DNA from: CAZLXG01 sp964563585
GTDB taxonomy: Bacteria > Bacteroidota > Bacteroidia > Flavobacteriales > Flavobacteriaceae
Assembly (NCBI GenBank): GCA_964563585.1
Contig: CAZLXG010000001.1
Location: forward strand, 1-64,000
Length of the DNA stretch: 64,000 nucleotides
Direction of reading: 5' to 3'
In this document: positions 50,632 through 59,169 of the stretch, one piece after another
Layout of the letters: each line of letters opens with the position of its first letter
How positions within the stretch are numbered: the stretch's first letter is position 1
The notes under the pieces: model-generated
What the model was told of the DNA's origin: nothing
The model's database searches: none
What the model saw: the letters and a program-made list of their open reading frames with translations, nothing else
Translations under genes and position numbers: made by a program

Positions 50632-51885
50632 ATGATTCCATTTAAAAAAAGTATTACTCATTTTAAAATTTTAATGATAAGTAGCTTTTTACTTTTTATT
50701 ATTCAATCCTGTGATAACGAACTTGTAGAGCCTATCATAGAAGAAACTAATAACCCAACTGCACAATTTCCTTGCACAAATGGTTTCGCAGACATTTACC
50801 CATGTAACGATTACGATTTAATGGCACATTTACCATTAAGTACTTTTGGAGCTTCTGCTGGAAATGATTCTTGGGGCTGGACAGACCCAACTACAGGAAA
50901 AGAATATGCTTTAATGGCAACAAATGTTAATATTGCTTTTGTTGATATAACAACACCAAATAACCCTGAATTAATAGGAACTCTTCCAACAGCAACAGTT
51001 AGTAGTTCTTGGAGAGATGTTAAGGTTTATAATAATCATGCTTTTGTAGTAAGTGAAGCCTCTAATCATGGTATGCAAGTATTCGATTTAACTCGTTTAA
51101 GAAATGCTACTAATCCACCTGAAACTTTTACAGCAGACACTCATTTTACAGATTTTGGAAGAGCTCATAATATTGTAATTAATGAAGCCAGTGGTTATGC
51201 ATATATAGTGGGTACGAATAGAAATGGTCCATTTGCAGGTGCACCATTATTTATTAATATTCAAAACCCAACGTCACCAGTTTCAGAAGGCGGTTTGGAT
51301 GAAGGCAGTTATTCGCATGATGCACAAGTTATAACATACAATGGTCCAGATTCAGATTATACAGGTCATGAAATACTGATTGGAAGTAATGAAAATGAAA
51401 TTGTTATTGCAGATGTAACAGACAAAGCTAACCCAACAACAATTTCAACTATTAGTTATAGTAATGTTGGTTACGCTCACCAAGGTTGGTTTACAGAAAA
51501 CATGAACTATTTTATTGTAGGAGATGAATTAGATGAATTAAACACGGGCATCAATACAAGAACATTAGTTTTTGATTTCTCCAACTTAGACAACCCAACT
51601 TTACACATGACTTATTCGGGAAGCAATTTAGCCATCGACCATAACGGCTATGTAAATGGAAACACATTTTTCTTAGCAAATTATAGAGCTGGAGTTAGAA
51701 TGATTGATATTTCAGATATTGATAACTCAAACATGACTGAAATTGGTTTTTTTGATACGTATCCAGAAAATAATGGAGCCAACTTTAATGGTGCTTGGAA
51801 TGTTTACCCATATTTTGCTAGTGAAAATATCATTATAAGCGATATTGACAGAGGTCTATTTATAATTAAAAAAAGTGATTTATAA
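50632..51885 (+). CDS. Choice-of-anchor B family lipoprotein (LVIVD-type propeller)
   Basis: A 417-residue lipoprotein (lipobox FIIQSC). The body carries LVIVD-like beta-propeller repeats such as NVNIAFVDITTPNNPELIG, YNNHAFVVSEASNHGMQVFD and ENEIVIADVTDKANPTTIS, typical of the choice-of-anchor B family in Bacteroidetes. It is predicted on the outer-membrane surface. It is the first gene of an operon with the seven-blade lipoprotein (nine bases downstream), MbnP and MbnH. Its role there is not known, but its conserved company with MbnP-like proteins would suggest metal handling. Confidence 0.88.
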   Translation: MIPFKKSITHFKILMISSFLLFIIQSCDNELVEPIIEETNNPTAQFPCTNGFADIYPCNDYDLMAHLPLSTFGASAGNDSWGWTDPTTGKEYALMATNVNIAFVDITTPNNPELIGTLPTATVSSSWRDVKVYNNHAFVVSEASNHGMQVFDLTRLRNATNPPETFTADTHFTDFGRAHNIVINEASGYAYIVGTNRNGPFAGAPLFINIQNPTSPVSEGGLDEGSYSHDAQVITYNGPDSDYTGHEILIGSNENEIVIADVTDKANPTTISTISYSNVGYAHQGWFTENMNYFIVGDELDELNTGINTRTLVFDFSNLDNPTLHMTYSGSNLAIDHNGYVNGNTFFLANYRAGVRMIDISDIDNSNMTEIGFFDTYPENNGANFNGAWNVYPYFASENIIISDIDRGLFIIKKSDL

Positions 51886-51894
51886 ACTAATATT

Positions 51895-53235
51895 ATGAAT
51901 CTAAAAAGAAGCTCTTTACTAATTTTTTGGGCTTTATATGCTTCCCTTTTTACAAACTGTTCAAATGATGTTACACCAAAAAATAATGGTGATAATTTTG
52001 AAGTCGATTTTGTAAAAGCTCTTGGTGGCAGTAAAAATGAAAGCGCACAAGCCATAACAAAAACACAAGATGGCGGTTATGCCATTTTGGGGTTTGCACA
52101 AAGTATTGATGGAGATATTTCAAACAAAACAAACGATTCATTTGATTATTGGCTACTTAAATTTGATGCTAACGATAACCTGCAATGGCAAAAAACGTAT
52201 GGCGGAAGTGACAATGATAGAGGAAGCGATATTGTTCAAACAAACGATGGTGGTTATGCTATTTTTGGGTTTAGTCAAAGTAATGATACTGATGTAACAG
52301 AAAATGCTGGAGCAAGTGATTTTTGGATATCTAAACTAGATGCATTTGGAAATATTTCTTGGGAAAAATCTTTTGGATTCGCAGGAGCAGATAATGGAAT
52401 TTCTTTAATTCAAACAAACGACAATGGTTATTTATTAACTGGCGTTTTAGACGTTTCTGCTTCTGGTGGTTTAGGCAATAGTAAAACAACACATTCAAAA
52501 CATGCTGGTGGTGATTATTGGGCAATAAAACTTAATGCTAGTGGAGATGAAGAATGGTTTAAGTTTTTTGGAGGTTCTTTTACAGATACACCTTATGATG
52601 TTATTCAAACAGATGATAACGGATATATAATTGTCGGCTCGTCTGATAGTGATGATGTTGATATAAAAGCAAACAACGGTTCGTATGATTTTTGGGTGAT
52701 TAAAATTTCAGAAACAGGAACGCTAATTTGGGAGAAATCTTTTGGAGGTTCTCAAATTGACGAAGCAAGAGCTATTACAAATTCTGGTGATGGAAATTAT
52801 ATCATAGTTGGCGATACTAGAAGTAACGATTTAGACGTTTCAAGTAACAATGGAGCTGCTGATTTGTGGATTATTAAAATATCCCCAACTGGTAATTTAA
52901 TTTGGGAAAAATCTTTTGGAGGTAATAGTTTTGATGTTGGTAAATCTATCTCTAAAACACAAGATAACGGATTTATAATTTCTGGGAATTCGCGAAGTTC
53001 TAATGGTGATATTACAGCTAATCAAGGGCAAAATGATGCATGGGTTTTAAAAATAAATGCAAATGCAGATATTAAATGGCAAAAAACAATTGGAGGTTCT
53101 GATATTGATTTTGCTTTCGATGCTATTGAATTAAATGATAAATCTATTATTATAGTTGGAGAATCTAGCAGTTCAGATATTGATATCCCTAACAATAAAG
53201 GGTTTACCGATTTGCTAATAATAAAAATCGAATAA
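51895..53235 (+). CDS. Lipoprotein with seven 58-residue propeller repeats
   Basis: A 446-residue lipoprotein (lipobox ASLFTNC). After a short linker it consists almost entirely of seven repeats of about 58 residues, each with GGS-xD, TxDGGYxIxG, SxDxDI, DxWxIKxxxxGxxxW and EKSFGG. The consensus blade ends in IWEKSFGG, and repeat 3 is longer and more divergent. Seven copies predict one closed beta-propeller. The Asp-rich loops could bind calcium. It is directly followed (no gap) by mbnP. No enzyme motif is seen. Confidence 0.85.
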   Translation: MNLKRSSLLIFWALYASLFTNCSNDVTPKNNGDNFEVDFVKALGGSKNESAQAITKTQDGGYAILGFAQSIDGDISNKTNDSFDYWLLKFDANDNLQWQKTYGGSDNDRGSDIVQTNDGGYAIFGFSQSNDTDVTENAGASDFWISKLDAFGNISWEKSFGFAGADNGISLIQTNDNGYLLTGVLDVSASGGLGNSKTTHSKHAGGDYWAIKLNASGDEEWFKFFGGSFTDTPYDVIQTDDNGYIIVGSSDSDDVDIKANNGSYDFWVIKISETGTLIWEKSFGGSQIDEARAITNSGDGNYIIVGDTRSNDLDVSSNNGAADLWIIKISPTGNLIWEKSFGGNSFDVGKSISKTQDNGFIISGNSRSSNGDITANQGQNDAWVLKINANADIKWQKTIGGSDIDFAFDAIELNDKSIIIVGESSSSDIDIPNNKGFTDLLIIKIE

Positions 53236-54095
53236 ATGAAAAGAATAGCCTCAATATTATTCACCTGTTTACTTCTTGTATCCTGTAGTGAAGATGATGG
53301 TGATACTGTTACACAAATAAAAACAACATTCAATTTCACTCATAATTGGGACGGAACGCAGGTTACAAATGCAGATTTTAATACTATTCAATATACAAAT
53401 GCCAATGGTGAAGAATTAAGCATTGAAAAACTTCGATATTTAATTTCAAAAATCACATTTCAAAAATCAAATGGCGACACATTTATTTTTGATGATTATA
53501 ATTTAGTAGATGTTACAAATAATACAAATCTGTCTTTTTCATCAACAACCACAATTCCAACAGGAAATTATACAAAAGTATCTTTTATTTTCGGTTTTAA
53601 TAATGATGATAACTACAATAATAATTACACAAATTTAAATTCAGCTTCTTGGAGTGTTCCTGCAATGCTTGGTGGCGGCTATCACTATATGCAATTAGAA
53701 GGAAAATTTATTAACAACGCAACAGCAGAAACTGGTTATGCTTATCATGCTATACAAGCGGTAGATAATTCTAGTGCAACTCAAATTTTTGAAAACACCT
53801 TTTTTGAAGTTAATTTAGGCACTGTTGTAATAACCAATGACGCCATTTTTAATATTAAAATGAATATTGCTGAATGGTTTAAAAACCCAAATACTTGGGA
53901 TTTAAATGCGCTAAACAATATGCTGATGCCAAATTATGATGNNNNNNNNNNNNNNNNNNNNNNNNNNNNNNNNNNNNNNNNNNNNNNNNNNNNNNNNNNN
54001 NNNNNNNNNNNNNNNNNNNNNNNNNNNNNNNNNNNNNNNNNATGATGTATCAAAACGGCCAAAATGTTTTTAGTTTAGAATCTATAACTCAATAA
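53236..54095 (+). CDS. MbnP-family copper-binding lipoprotein (interrupted by assembly gap)
   Basis: A lipoprotein (lipobox LLLVSC) of the MbnP family: FNFTHNWDGTQVT, LSIEKLRYLISKITF, a central SASWSVPAM with Trp139 and GGGYHYMQLEGKF are typical. In MbnP a partner di-heme enzyme (MbnH) oxidises a Trp to kynurenine, creating a copper site. A 100-N gap falls after NMLMPNYD, and the natural C-terminus MMYQNGQNVFSLESITQ resumes at 54042 with TAA at 54093-54095, in a different frame as gap length is arbitrary. The MbnH gene starts seven bases downstream. Confidence 0.88.
53942..54041. other. Assembly gap, 100 N
   Basis: Exactly 100 N inside the MbnP gene. Because both ends match the family, the missing sequence is probably short. 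Confidence 0.98.
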
Positions 54096-54101
54096 TTTTA
54101 T

Positions 54102-55172
54102 TTGAAAAAATGGACAACACATATCGTTCTACTTTTGTTTATTTGTTTTTCTTGTGAAAACGAATCCGTAGAGCAATACGTTTCTGTACCAACACCCAGT
54201 CCTTTAAAAATTCCTCTATTTTTTGAAAACAATATTCTAAACCCCATTATTCCAAATAATAATCCACAAACAGTTGAAGGTATTGCTTTAGGGAAAAAAC
54301 TATTTTTCGACCCTATTTTATCTGCAAATAATACACAAGCTTGTGCTGATTGTCATGCACCAGAAAACGCTTTTTCAGACACTAATAGATTTAGCGATGG
54401 TATCGATGGCATTTTAGGAAACCGAAACTCGATGCCACTTTTTAATTTAGCATGGAATTATAATGAAAAATTCTTTTGGGATGGACGCGTTTTTAGTTTG
54501 GAACATCAAGCATTTGTTCCAGTTACAAACCCCATAGAAATGCATAATACTTGGACACAAGTTGGACAAAAATTACAACAACATACTGAATATCCAAACT
54601 TATTTAAACTGGCTTTTGGGAACGTTGAAATTGATTCAACTTTAGTAACCAAAGCTATCGCACAATTTGAAAGAACATTAATTTCATCGAATTCTAAATT
54701 TGACAAATTTCTTTTGGGTGAAACTGAATTAACCCCTGAAGAATTAAACGGATTTAACGTGTTTATGGACGAAACCAAAGGCGATTGTTTTCATTGTCAT
54801 GGTAATGAAAAAAACCCGCTATGGACAGATAACATTTTTCATAACAATGGATTAGATGCTACAATTACCGATTTAGGCTTGGGGAAAGTAACTGGAGACC
54901 CAGCAGATAATGGGAAATTCAAATCACCTTCTTTACGCAATTTAGCTTTCACAGCACCTTATATGCATGATGGCAGATTCAATACTTTAGAAAAAGTTAT
55001 TAATCACTATAGTGAGGGTTTACAAAGTTCATCTACCATCGATCCTTTAATGAAAAAAGTAGCACAAGGTGGTGTTCATTTAACTGAGCAAGACAAAGCT
55101 GACTTAAAAGCATTTCTATTATCTCTATCAGATTACGAGTTTATAAACAATCCTGATTTTCAAAACCAATAA
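54102..55172 (+). CDS. MbnH-family di-heme enzyme (MauG/CcpA-like)
   Basis: A 356-residue exported lipoprotein (LLLFICFSC) with two heme c sites, ACADCH near residue 85 and DCFHCH near 228, and the MauG/CcpA-type pattern QTVEGIALGKKLFFDPILS, ERTLISSNSKFDKF and TAPYMHDGRFNTLEKVI. Translation starts at TTG, the only start that keeps the lipoprotein signal. MbnH enzymes use a bis-Fe(IV) state to oxidise a Trp of MbnP; the gene follows an MbnP gene here. A classical cytochrome c peroxidase role is the alternative, less likely by context. Confidence 0.9.
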   Translation: MKKWTTHIVLLLFICFSCENESVEQYVSVPTPSPLKIPLFFENNILNPIIPNNNPQTVEGIALGKKLFFDPILSANNTQACADCHAPENAFSDTNRFSDGIDGILGNRNSMPLFNLAWNYNEKFFWDGRVFSLEHQAFVPVTNPIEMHNTWTQVGQKLQQHTEYPNLFKLAFGNVEIDSTLVTKAIAQFERTLISSNSKFDKFLLGETELTPEELNGFNVFMDETKGDCFHCHGNEKNPLWTDNIFHNNGLDATITDLGLGKVTGDPADNGKFKSPSLRNLAFTAPYMHDGRFNTLEKVINHYSEGLQSSSTIDPLMKKVAQGGVHLTEQDKADLKAFLLSLSDYEFINNPDFQNQ

Positions 55173-55235
55173 GTAAAACCTATAAAACCATATAGTAATA
55201 ATGTTAGGTTATGTGGAAATCGCTGACTTATATTG

Positions 55236-55258
55236 TATATTTGTGCTCTATTTAGAGC
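55236..55258 (+). promoter_or_regulatory. suf operon promoter box and start-site palindrome
   Basis: TATATTTG (55236-55243) matches the -7 consensus. Two bases later a perfect GCTCTA-TT-TAGAGC palindrome (55245-55258) lies where transcription should begin, 18 bases before the first ATG. The palindrome could be a repressor site or a 5'-end hairpin. Confidence 0.55.
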
Positions 55259-55275
55259 AAATCTAATTAAAGAAT

Positions 55276-55605
55276 ATGATAAAAGTTTCTGAAACAGCTA
55301 AGAAAAAAGTTAGAGAACTCATGCAAGATGAAGGTTTTAACCCAACTGAAGACTTTGTGCGTGTTGGTGTTAAAAGTGGTGGTTGCTCTGGCTTGTCTTA
55401 CGATTTAAAGTTTGACAAAGAAAGTCAAGAAGATGATAAAGTTTTTGTTGATAATGATGTTAAAATTATAGTCGACAAAAAAAGCTTTTTATATCTTATT
55501 GGTACAACTTTAGAATATTCAGGTGGTTTAAACGGAACTGGATTTGTGTTTAATAATCCAAACGCCAACCGAACTTGTGGTTGTGGCGAATCGTTTTCAT
55601 TATAA
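55276..55605 (+). CDS. sufA: A-type iron-sulfur carrier (SufA/IscA-like)
   Basis: Carries nascent Fe-S clusters from the scaffold to apoproteins. The 109 residues include the three family cysteines: KSGGCSGLSYDL (near residue 40) and the C-terminal RTCGCGESFSL. It is the first gene of the suf operon, 15 bases before sufB. The symbol is by position; ErpA/HesB-type naming is equally defensible from sequence. Confidence 0.93.
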   Translation: MIKVSETAKKKVRELMQDEGFNPTEDFVRVGVKSGGCSGLSYDLKFDKESQEDDKVFVDNDVKIIVDKKSFLYLIGTTLEYSGGLNGTGFVFNNPNANRTCGCGESFSL

Positions 55606-55620
55606 AAGAAAGGAAGAATT

Positions 55621-57075
55621 ATGCCGAAATCGAAATATACAGAAGATGATTTACGTGAAGAGCTAAAAACCAAAGAATATGAATATGGTTTTTATACAGA
55701 TATTGAATCGGATACATTTCCTATTGGGCTAAATGAAGATATTGTTCGTGCTATTTCTAAAAAGAAAGAAGAGCCACAATGGATGACCGATTGGAGATTG
55801 GAAGCTTTTAAAGTTTGGAAAGAAATGACAGAACCTGAATGGGCAAATGTGCATTACAAAAAACCAGATTTTCAGGCTATTTCTTATTATTCCGCTCCAA
55901 ATAGCAAACCTAAATATGATAGTTTAGACGAAGTTGACCCAGAATTATTGGCAACTTTTGAAAAGCTAGGAATAGCTATTGATGAGCAAAAAAAATTGGC
56001 AAATGTTGCTATGGATGTTGTGATTGATTCCGTTTCGGTAGCAACAACATTTAAGAAAACTCTTAGAGAAAAAGGCATTATTTTTATGAGTATTTCGGAA
56101 GCTATTAAAGAGCACCCAGAACTTGTAAAAAAATATTTAGGAACTATTGTTCCGCAAAAAGATAATTTTTATGCAGCTTTAAATTCTGCTGTTTTTAGTG
56201 ATGGTTCTTTCTGTTACATTCCAAAAGGCGTGCGTTGCCCTATGGAACTTTCAACGTATTTTAGAATTAATCAAGCAGGAACTGGTCAGTTTGAGCGCAC
56301 ACTTCTTATTGCCGACGAAGGCAGTTATGTAAGTTATCTAGAAGGCTGTACAGCACCAAGTAGAGATGAAAATCAATTACATGCAGCCGTTGTAGAATTA
56401 ATTGCTTTAGATGACGCAGAAATAAAATACTCAACCGTTCAAAACTGGTATCCTGGAAATGCAGAAGGTATTGGTGGTGTTTATAATTTTGTAACCAAAC
56501 GTGGTTTGTGTGAGAAAAACGCAAAAATATCTTGGACACAAGTTGAAACAGGTTCCGCCGTTACGTGGAAATACCCTTCATGTATATTGAAAGGCGATAA
56601 TTCAGTTGGTGAGTTTTACTCTATCGCAGTAACTAATAATTATCAGCAAGCCGATACGGGAACGAAGATGATTCATTTGGGAAAAAACACCAAATCAACT
56701 ATTATATCAAAAGGTATTTCCGCAGGAAAATCACAAAATTCATATAGAGGATTGGTACAAATACATGCACGTGCAGAAAATGCTCGCAACTTCTCGCAAT
56801 GCGATAGTTTACTTATGGGAAATGAATGTGGCGCACACACATTTCCGTATATAGAAGTTAAAAATAAAACAGCAAAAATAGAGCACGAAGCCACAACAAG
56901 TAAAATTGGTGAGGACCAAATTTTCTATTGTAATCAGCGTGGTATTGATACCGAAAAAGCCATTGCATTAATTGTAAATGGATTTAGTAAAGAGGTTTTA
57001 AATAAACTGCCAATGGAGTTTGCTGTTGAAGCTCAAAAATTATTAGAAATAAGCTTAGAAGGTTCGGTAGGATAA
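55621..57075 (+). CDS. sufB: Fe-S cluster assembly protein SufB
   Basis: Scaffold subunit of the SufBCD complex on which Fe-S clusters form, 484 residues as usual. Recognised from SAVFSDGSFCYIPKGVRCPMELSTYFRINQ, EGCTAPSRDENQLHAAVVEL, NWYPGNAEGIGGVYNFVTKRG and CDSLLMGNECGAHTFPYIEVKN (with the conserved Cys) and the helical C-terminus. It lies just after the A-type carrier. Two unrelated genes separate it from sufC. Confidence 0.97.
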   Translation: MPKSKYTEDDLREELKTKEYEYGFYTDIESDTFPIGLNEDIVRAISKKKEEPQWMTDWRLEAFKVWKEMTEPEWANVHYKKPDFQAISYYSAPNSKPKYDSLDEVDPELLATFEKLGIAIDEQKKLANVAMDVVIDSVSVATTFKKTLREKGIIFMSISEAIKEHPELVKKYLGTIVPQKDNFYAALNSAVFSDGSFCYIPKGVRCPMELSTYFRINQAGTGQFERTLLIADEGSYVSYLEGCTAPSRDENQLHAAVVELIALDDAEIKYSTVQNWYPGNAEGIGGVYNFVTKRGLCEKNAKISWTQVETGSAVTWKYPSCILKGDNSVGEFYSIAVTNNYQQADTGTKMIHLGKNTKSTIISKGISAGKSQNSYRGLVQIHARAENARNFSQCDSLLMGNECGAHTFPYIEVKNKTAKIEHEATTSKIGEDQIFYCNQRGIDTEKAIALIVNGFSKEVLNKLPMEFAVEAQKLLEISLEGSVG

Positions 57076-57091
57076 AAAAGAAAAAACATTT

Positions 57092-57970
57092 ATGAAAAAA
57101 GTAATAATATTATTGATATTAATTATTGGATTTATATCTTGTAAAGACTTTAAAAAAGGCGTTGAAGATGGATATAATGATGCAAAAATTGAAGCTGAAG
57201 AAACAAAAAAACATGTAAAACTATTTGTACTAGATGGAGGTTCTTTATTAGCAAATAAACTTGAATTTTTCTCGCAAGACACCACATATACAGGACAAAC
57301 AAAACTATTAGCAGATGCATATTATGTGATTTCTCATCCAGAAGGAAACTTAATTTGGGATGCCGGTTTACCTGAAGCCATGGTTTTAGACGAACCTACT
57401 ACAATATTTAATGGTGGCTTTACTGTACAAAGACCAGATTCTTTGGCAAATCAACTAAAATCAATTGGTTTTAAAATTGCTGATTTTAAATATATAGCAT
57501 TATCACATTCGCATTTTGACCATACAGGTCACGCCAATTATTTTAAAGACGCAACTTGGTTAGTACAAGAAAACGAATATAATTTTGTAACCAATGATTC
57601 GGCTCAAATTAAAGACCCAGACACTTATAATTCTATTAAAGAATTAACTAAAGTTAAAAAATTAAATGGCGATTTTGATGTGTTTGGTGATGGCACAGTT
57701 GTTATAAAACATATGCCTGGACATACTATTGGTCACCAAGTTTTATACCTTGAATTAGGTTTAGAAAAACCAATCTTATTAACAGGAGATTTGTATCATT
57801 TTAAAGAAAACAGAACAAATAAAGGTGTTCCAATTTTTAATTCAGATGTCAATCAAACTATAGAAAGCATGGATAAGTTTGAAGCTTTTGCAACAGAAAA
57901 AAACGCAGAAGTTATTATTCAACATTCTGTAGAAGACAATAAAAAATTACAAAACATATTAAAACAATAA
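57092..57970 (+). CDS. Metallo-beta-lactamase-fold lipoprotein, N-acyl homoserine lactonase-like
   Basis: A 292-residue lipoprotein (lipobox IIGFISC) with an MBL hydrolase domain. The dizinc set is complete: HSHFDH near residue 149, MPGHTIGH, TGDLYHF and the final IIQHS. The sequence between and the order of strands resemble AiiA-type quorum-quenching lactonases, which are usually cytoplasmic. It lies inside the suf operon, 17 bases after sufB and 19 before the next lipoprotein. Whether it acts on lactones or another ester, and why it is co-expressed with Fe-S assembly, is unknown. Confidence 0.88.
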   Translation: MKKVIILLILIIGFISCKDFKKGVEDGYNDAKIEAEETKKHVKLFVLDGGSLLANKLEFFSQDTTYTGQTKLLADAYYVISHPEGNLIWDAGLPEAMVLDEPTTIFNGGFTVQRPDSLANQLKSIGFKIADFKYIALSHSHFDHTGHANYFKDATWLVQENEYNFVTNDSAQIKDPDTYNSIKELTKVKKLNGDFDVFGDGTVVIKHMPGHTIGHQVLYLELGLEKPILLTGDLYHFKENRTNKGVPIFNSDVNQTIESMDKFEAFATEKNAEVIIQHSVEDNKKLQNILKQ

Positions 57971-57988
57971 TCATTTATTATTTTAAAA

Positions 57989-58405
57989 ATGAAAAAAGTA
58001 TTAGTTCTATTATTTTGTATTGCAGCTTTTTTAAGTTGTAAAAATGAAAAGAAAACTGAAAATGAAGTTATATCTGCTGATAGTCAAGAAAAAACAGCAA
58101 AACAAAATGATGGATTAACCTTGTTAAAGGGTGAATTTGTGTTTTATAAGGATGCTGCAGTATTACAAACACATGCAGATATTTATGGTGTTTTTATAAC
58201 CGACAAAATGCATGAGCTAAACAAACTTGCAGAAGCGTATAAAAAAGCACCAACCGATATGGTTAATGTTGAAATTAGAGGAAAAATTACTAATAAAAAA
58301 GATGAAAAAATTCTTTGGGAACATAAAGTTGAAATTGTTGAAATACTTAACGTTATGCCTATAAGTTCTAAAGAAAATAATGTTGTAAAACTTGGAGAAG
58401 AATAA
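57989..58405 (+). CDS. Small lipoprotein of the suf operon, unknown
   Basis: A 138-residue lipoprotein (lipobox AAFLSC). After a Lys/Glu-rich linker it has a beta-rich domain: LTLLKGEFVFYKDAAVLQTH, IYGVFITDKMHELNKLAEAY, MVNVEIRGKITNKKD and HKVEIVEILNV. This looks like a small OB-type barrel of the kind seen in NlpE-like lipoproteins, though I cannot assign a family. It ends one base before the sufC ATG, so it is translated in step with suf genes. Confidence 0.7.
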   Translation: MKKVLVLLFCIAAFLSCKNEKKTENEVISADSQEKTAKQNDGLTLLKGEFVFYKDAAVLQTHADIYGVFITDKMHELNKLAEAYKKAPTDMVNVEIRGKITNKKDEKILWEHKVEIVEILNVMPISSKENNVVKLGEE

Positions 58406-58406
58406 T

Positions 58407-59159
58407 ATGTTAAAGATTGATAATTTACACGCAAGTGTTGATGGTAAAAGCATTTTACAAGGTATAAACCTAGAGGTAAAAGCGGGAGAAGTACACGCAA
58501 TTATGGGACCAAATGGTTCTGGAAAAAGTACGTTAGCATCCGTTATCGCTGGAAAAGAAGAGTACGAAGTAACTAAAGGAAATATTACTTTTAATGATGA
58601 AGATATTGATGAATTATCGCCAGAAGAACGCGCACATAAAGGTGTTTTTCTTTCTTTTCAATACCCAATAGAAATCCCTGGAGTATCAGTAACTAATTTT
58701 ATAAAAACAGCTATCAACGAAACTCGTAAAGCAAATGGGTTAAAAGATATGCCTGCAAAAGACATGCTTAAAATGATTCGCGAAAAATCTGAATTATTAG
58801 AAATTGATAGAAAATTTTTATCACGTTCATTAAACGAAGGATTTTCAGGAGGTGAGAAAAAGCGTAATGAAATCTTTCAAATGGCAATGCTTGAACCAAA
58901 ATTAGCTATCCTAGATGAAACCGATTCCGGACTTGATATTGATGCACTTCGTATTGTAGCAAATGGTGTAAACAAGCTAAAAAACAAAGACAATGCAGTA
59001 ATTGTAATTACACATTACCAACGTTTATTAGACCATATAGTTCCCGATTTTGTACACGTTTTATACAACGGTAAAATCGTAAAATCTGGTGGAAAAGAGT
59101 TGGCTCATAAGCTTGAAGAAAAAGGTTACGATTGGATCAAAGAAGAAGTGAACGCTTAA
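58407..59159 (+). CDS. sufC: Fe-S cluster assembly ATPase SufC
   Basis: ABC-type ATPase of the SufBCD scaffold, 250 residues from the ATG at 58407; an upstream in-frame TTG at 58392 would overlap the previous gene and is less likely. The Walker A is GPNGSGKSTLA, the Q-loop SFQYPIEIPG, the signature FSGGEKKRNEI, the Walker B LAILDETDSGLD, and the H-loop VIVITHYQ. It is followed after ten bases by sufD. Confidence 0.97.
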   Translation: MLKIDNLHASVDGKSILQGINLEVKAGEVHAIMGPNGSGKSTLASVIAGKEEYEVTKGNITFNDEDIDELSPEERAHKGVFLSFQYPIEIPGVSVTNFIKTAINETRKANGLKDMPAKDMLKMIREKSELLEIDRKFLSRSLNEGFSGGEKKRNEIFQMAMLEPKLAILDETDSGLDIDALRIVANGVNKLKNKDNAVIVITHYQRLLDHIVPDFVHVLYNGKIVKSGGKELAHKLEEKGYDWIKEEVNA

Positions 59160-59169
59160 TAACAAGCAA

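Noticed and set aside
51895..53235. Tandem repeats considered as a DNA repeat array or CRISPR
   Set aside because: The periodicity is about 58 codons within an intact frame and reflects protein blades; at DNA level the units are diverged.
54102..55172. Cytochrome c peroxidase as the primary name
   Set aside because: The sequence fits the di-heme peroxidase superfamily, but the adjacent MbnP gene makes the MbnH assignment more specific.
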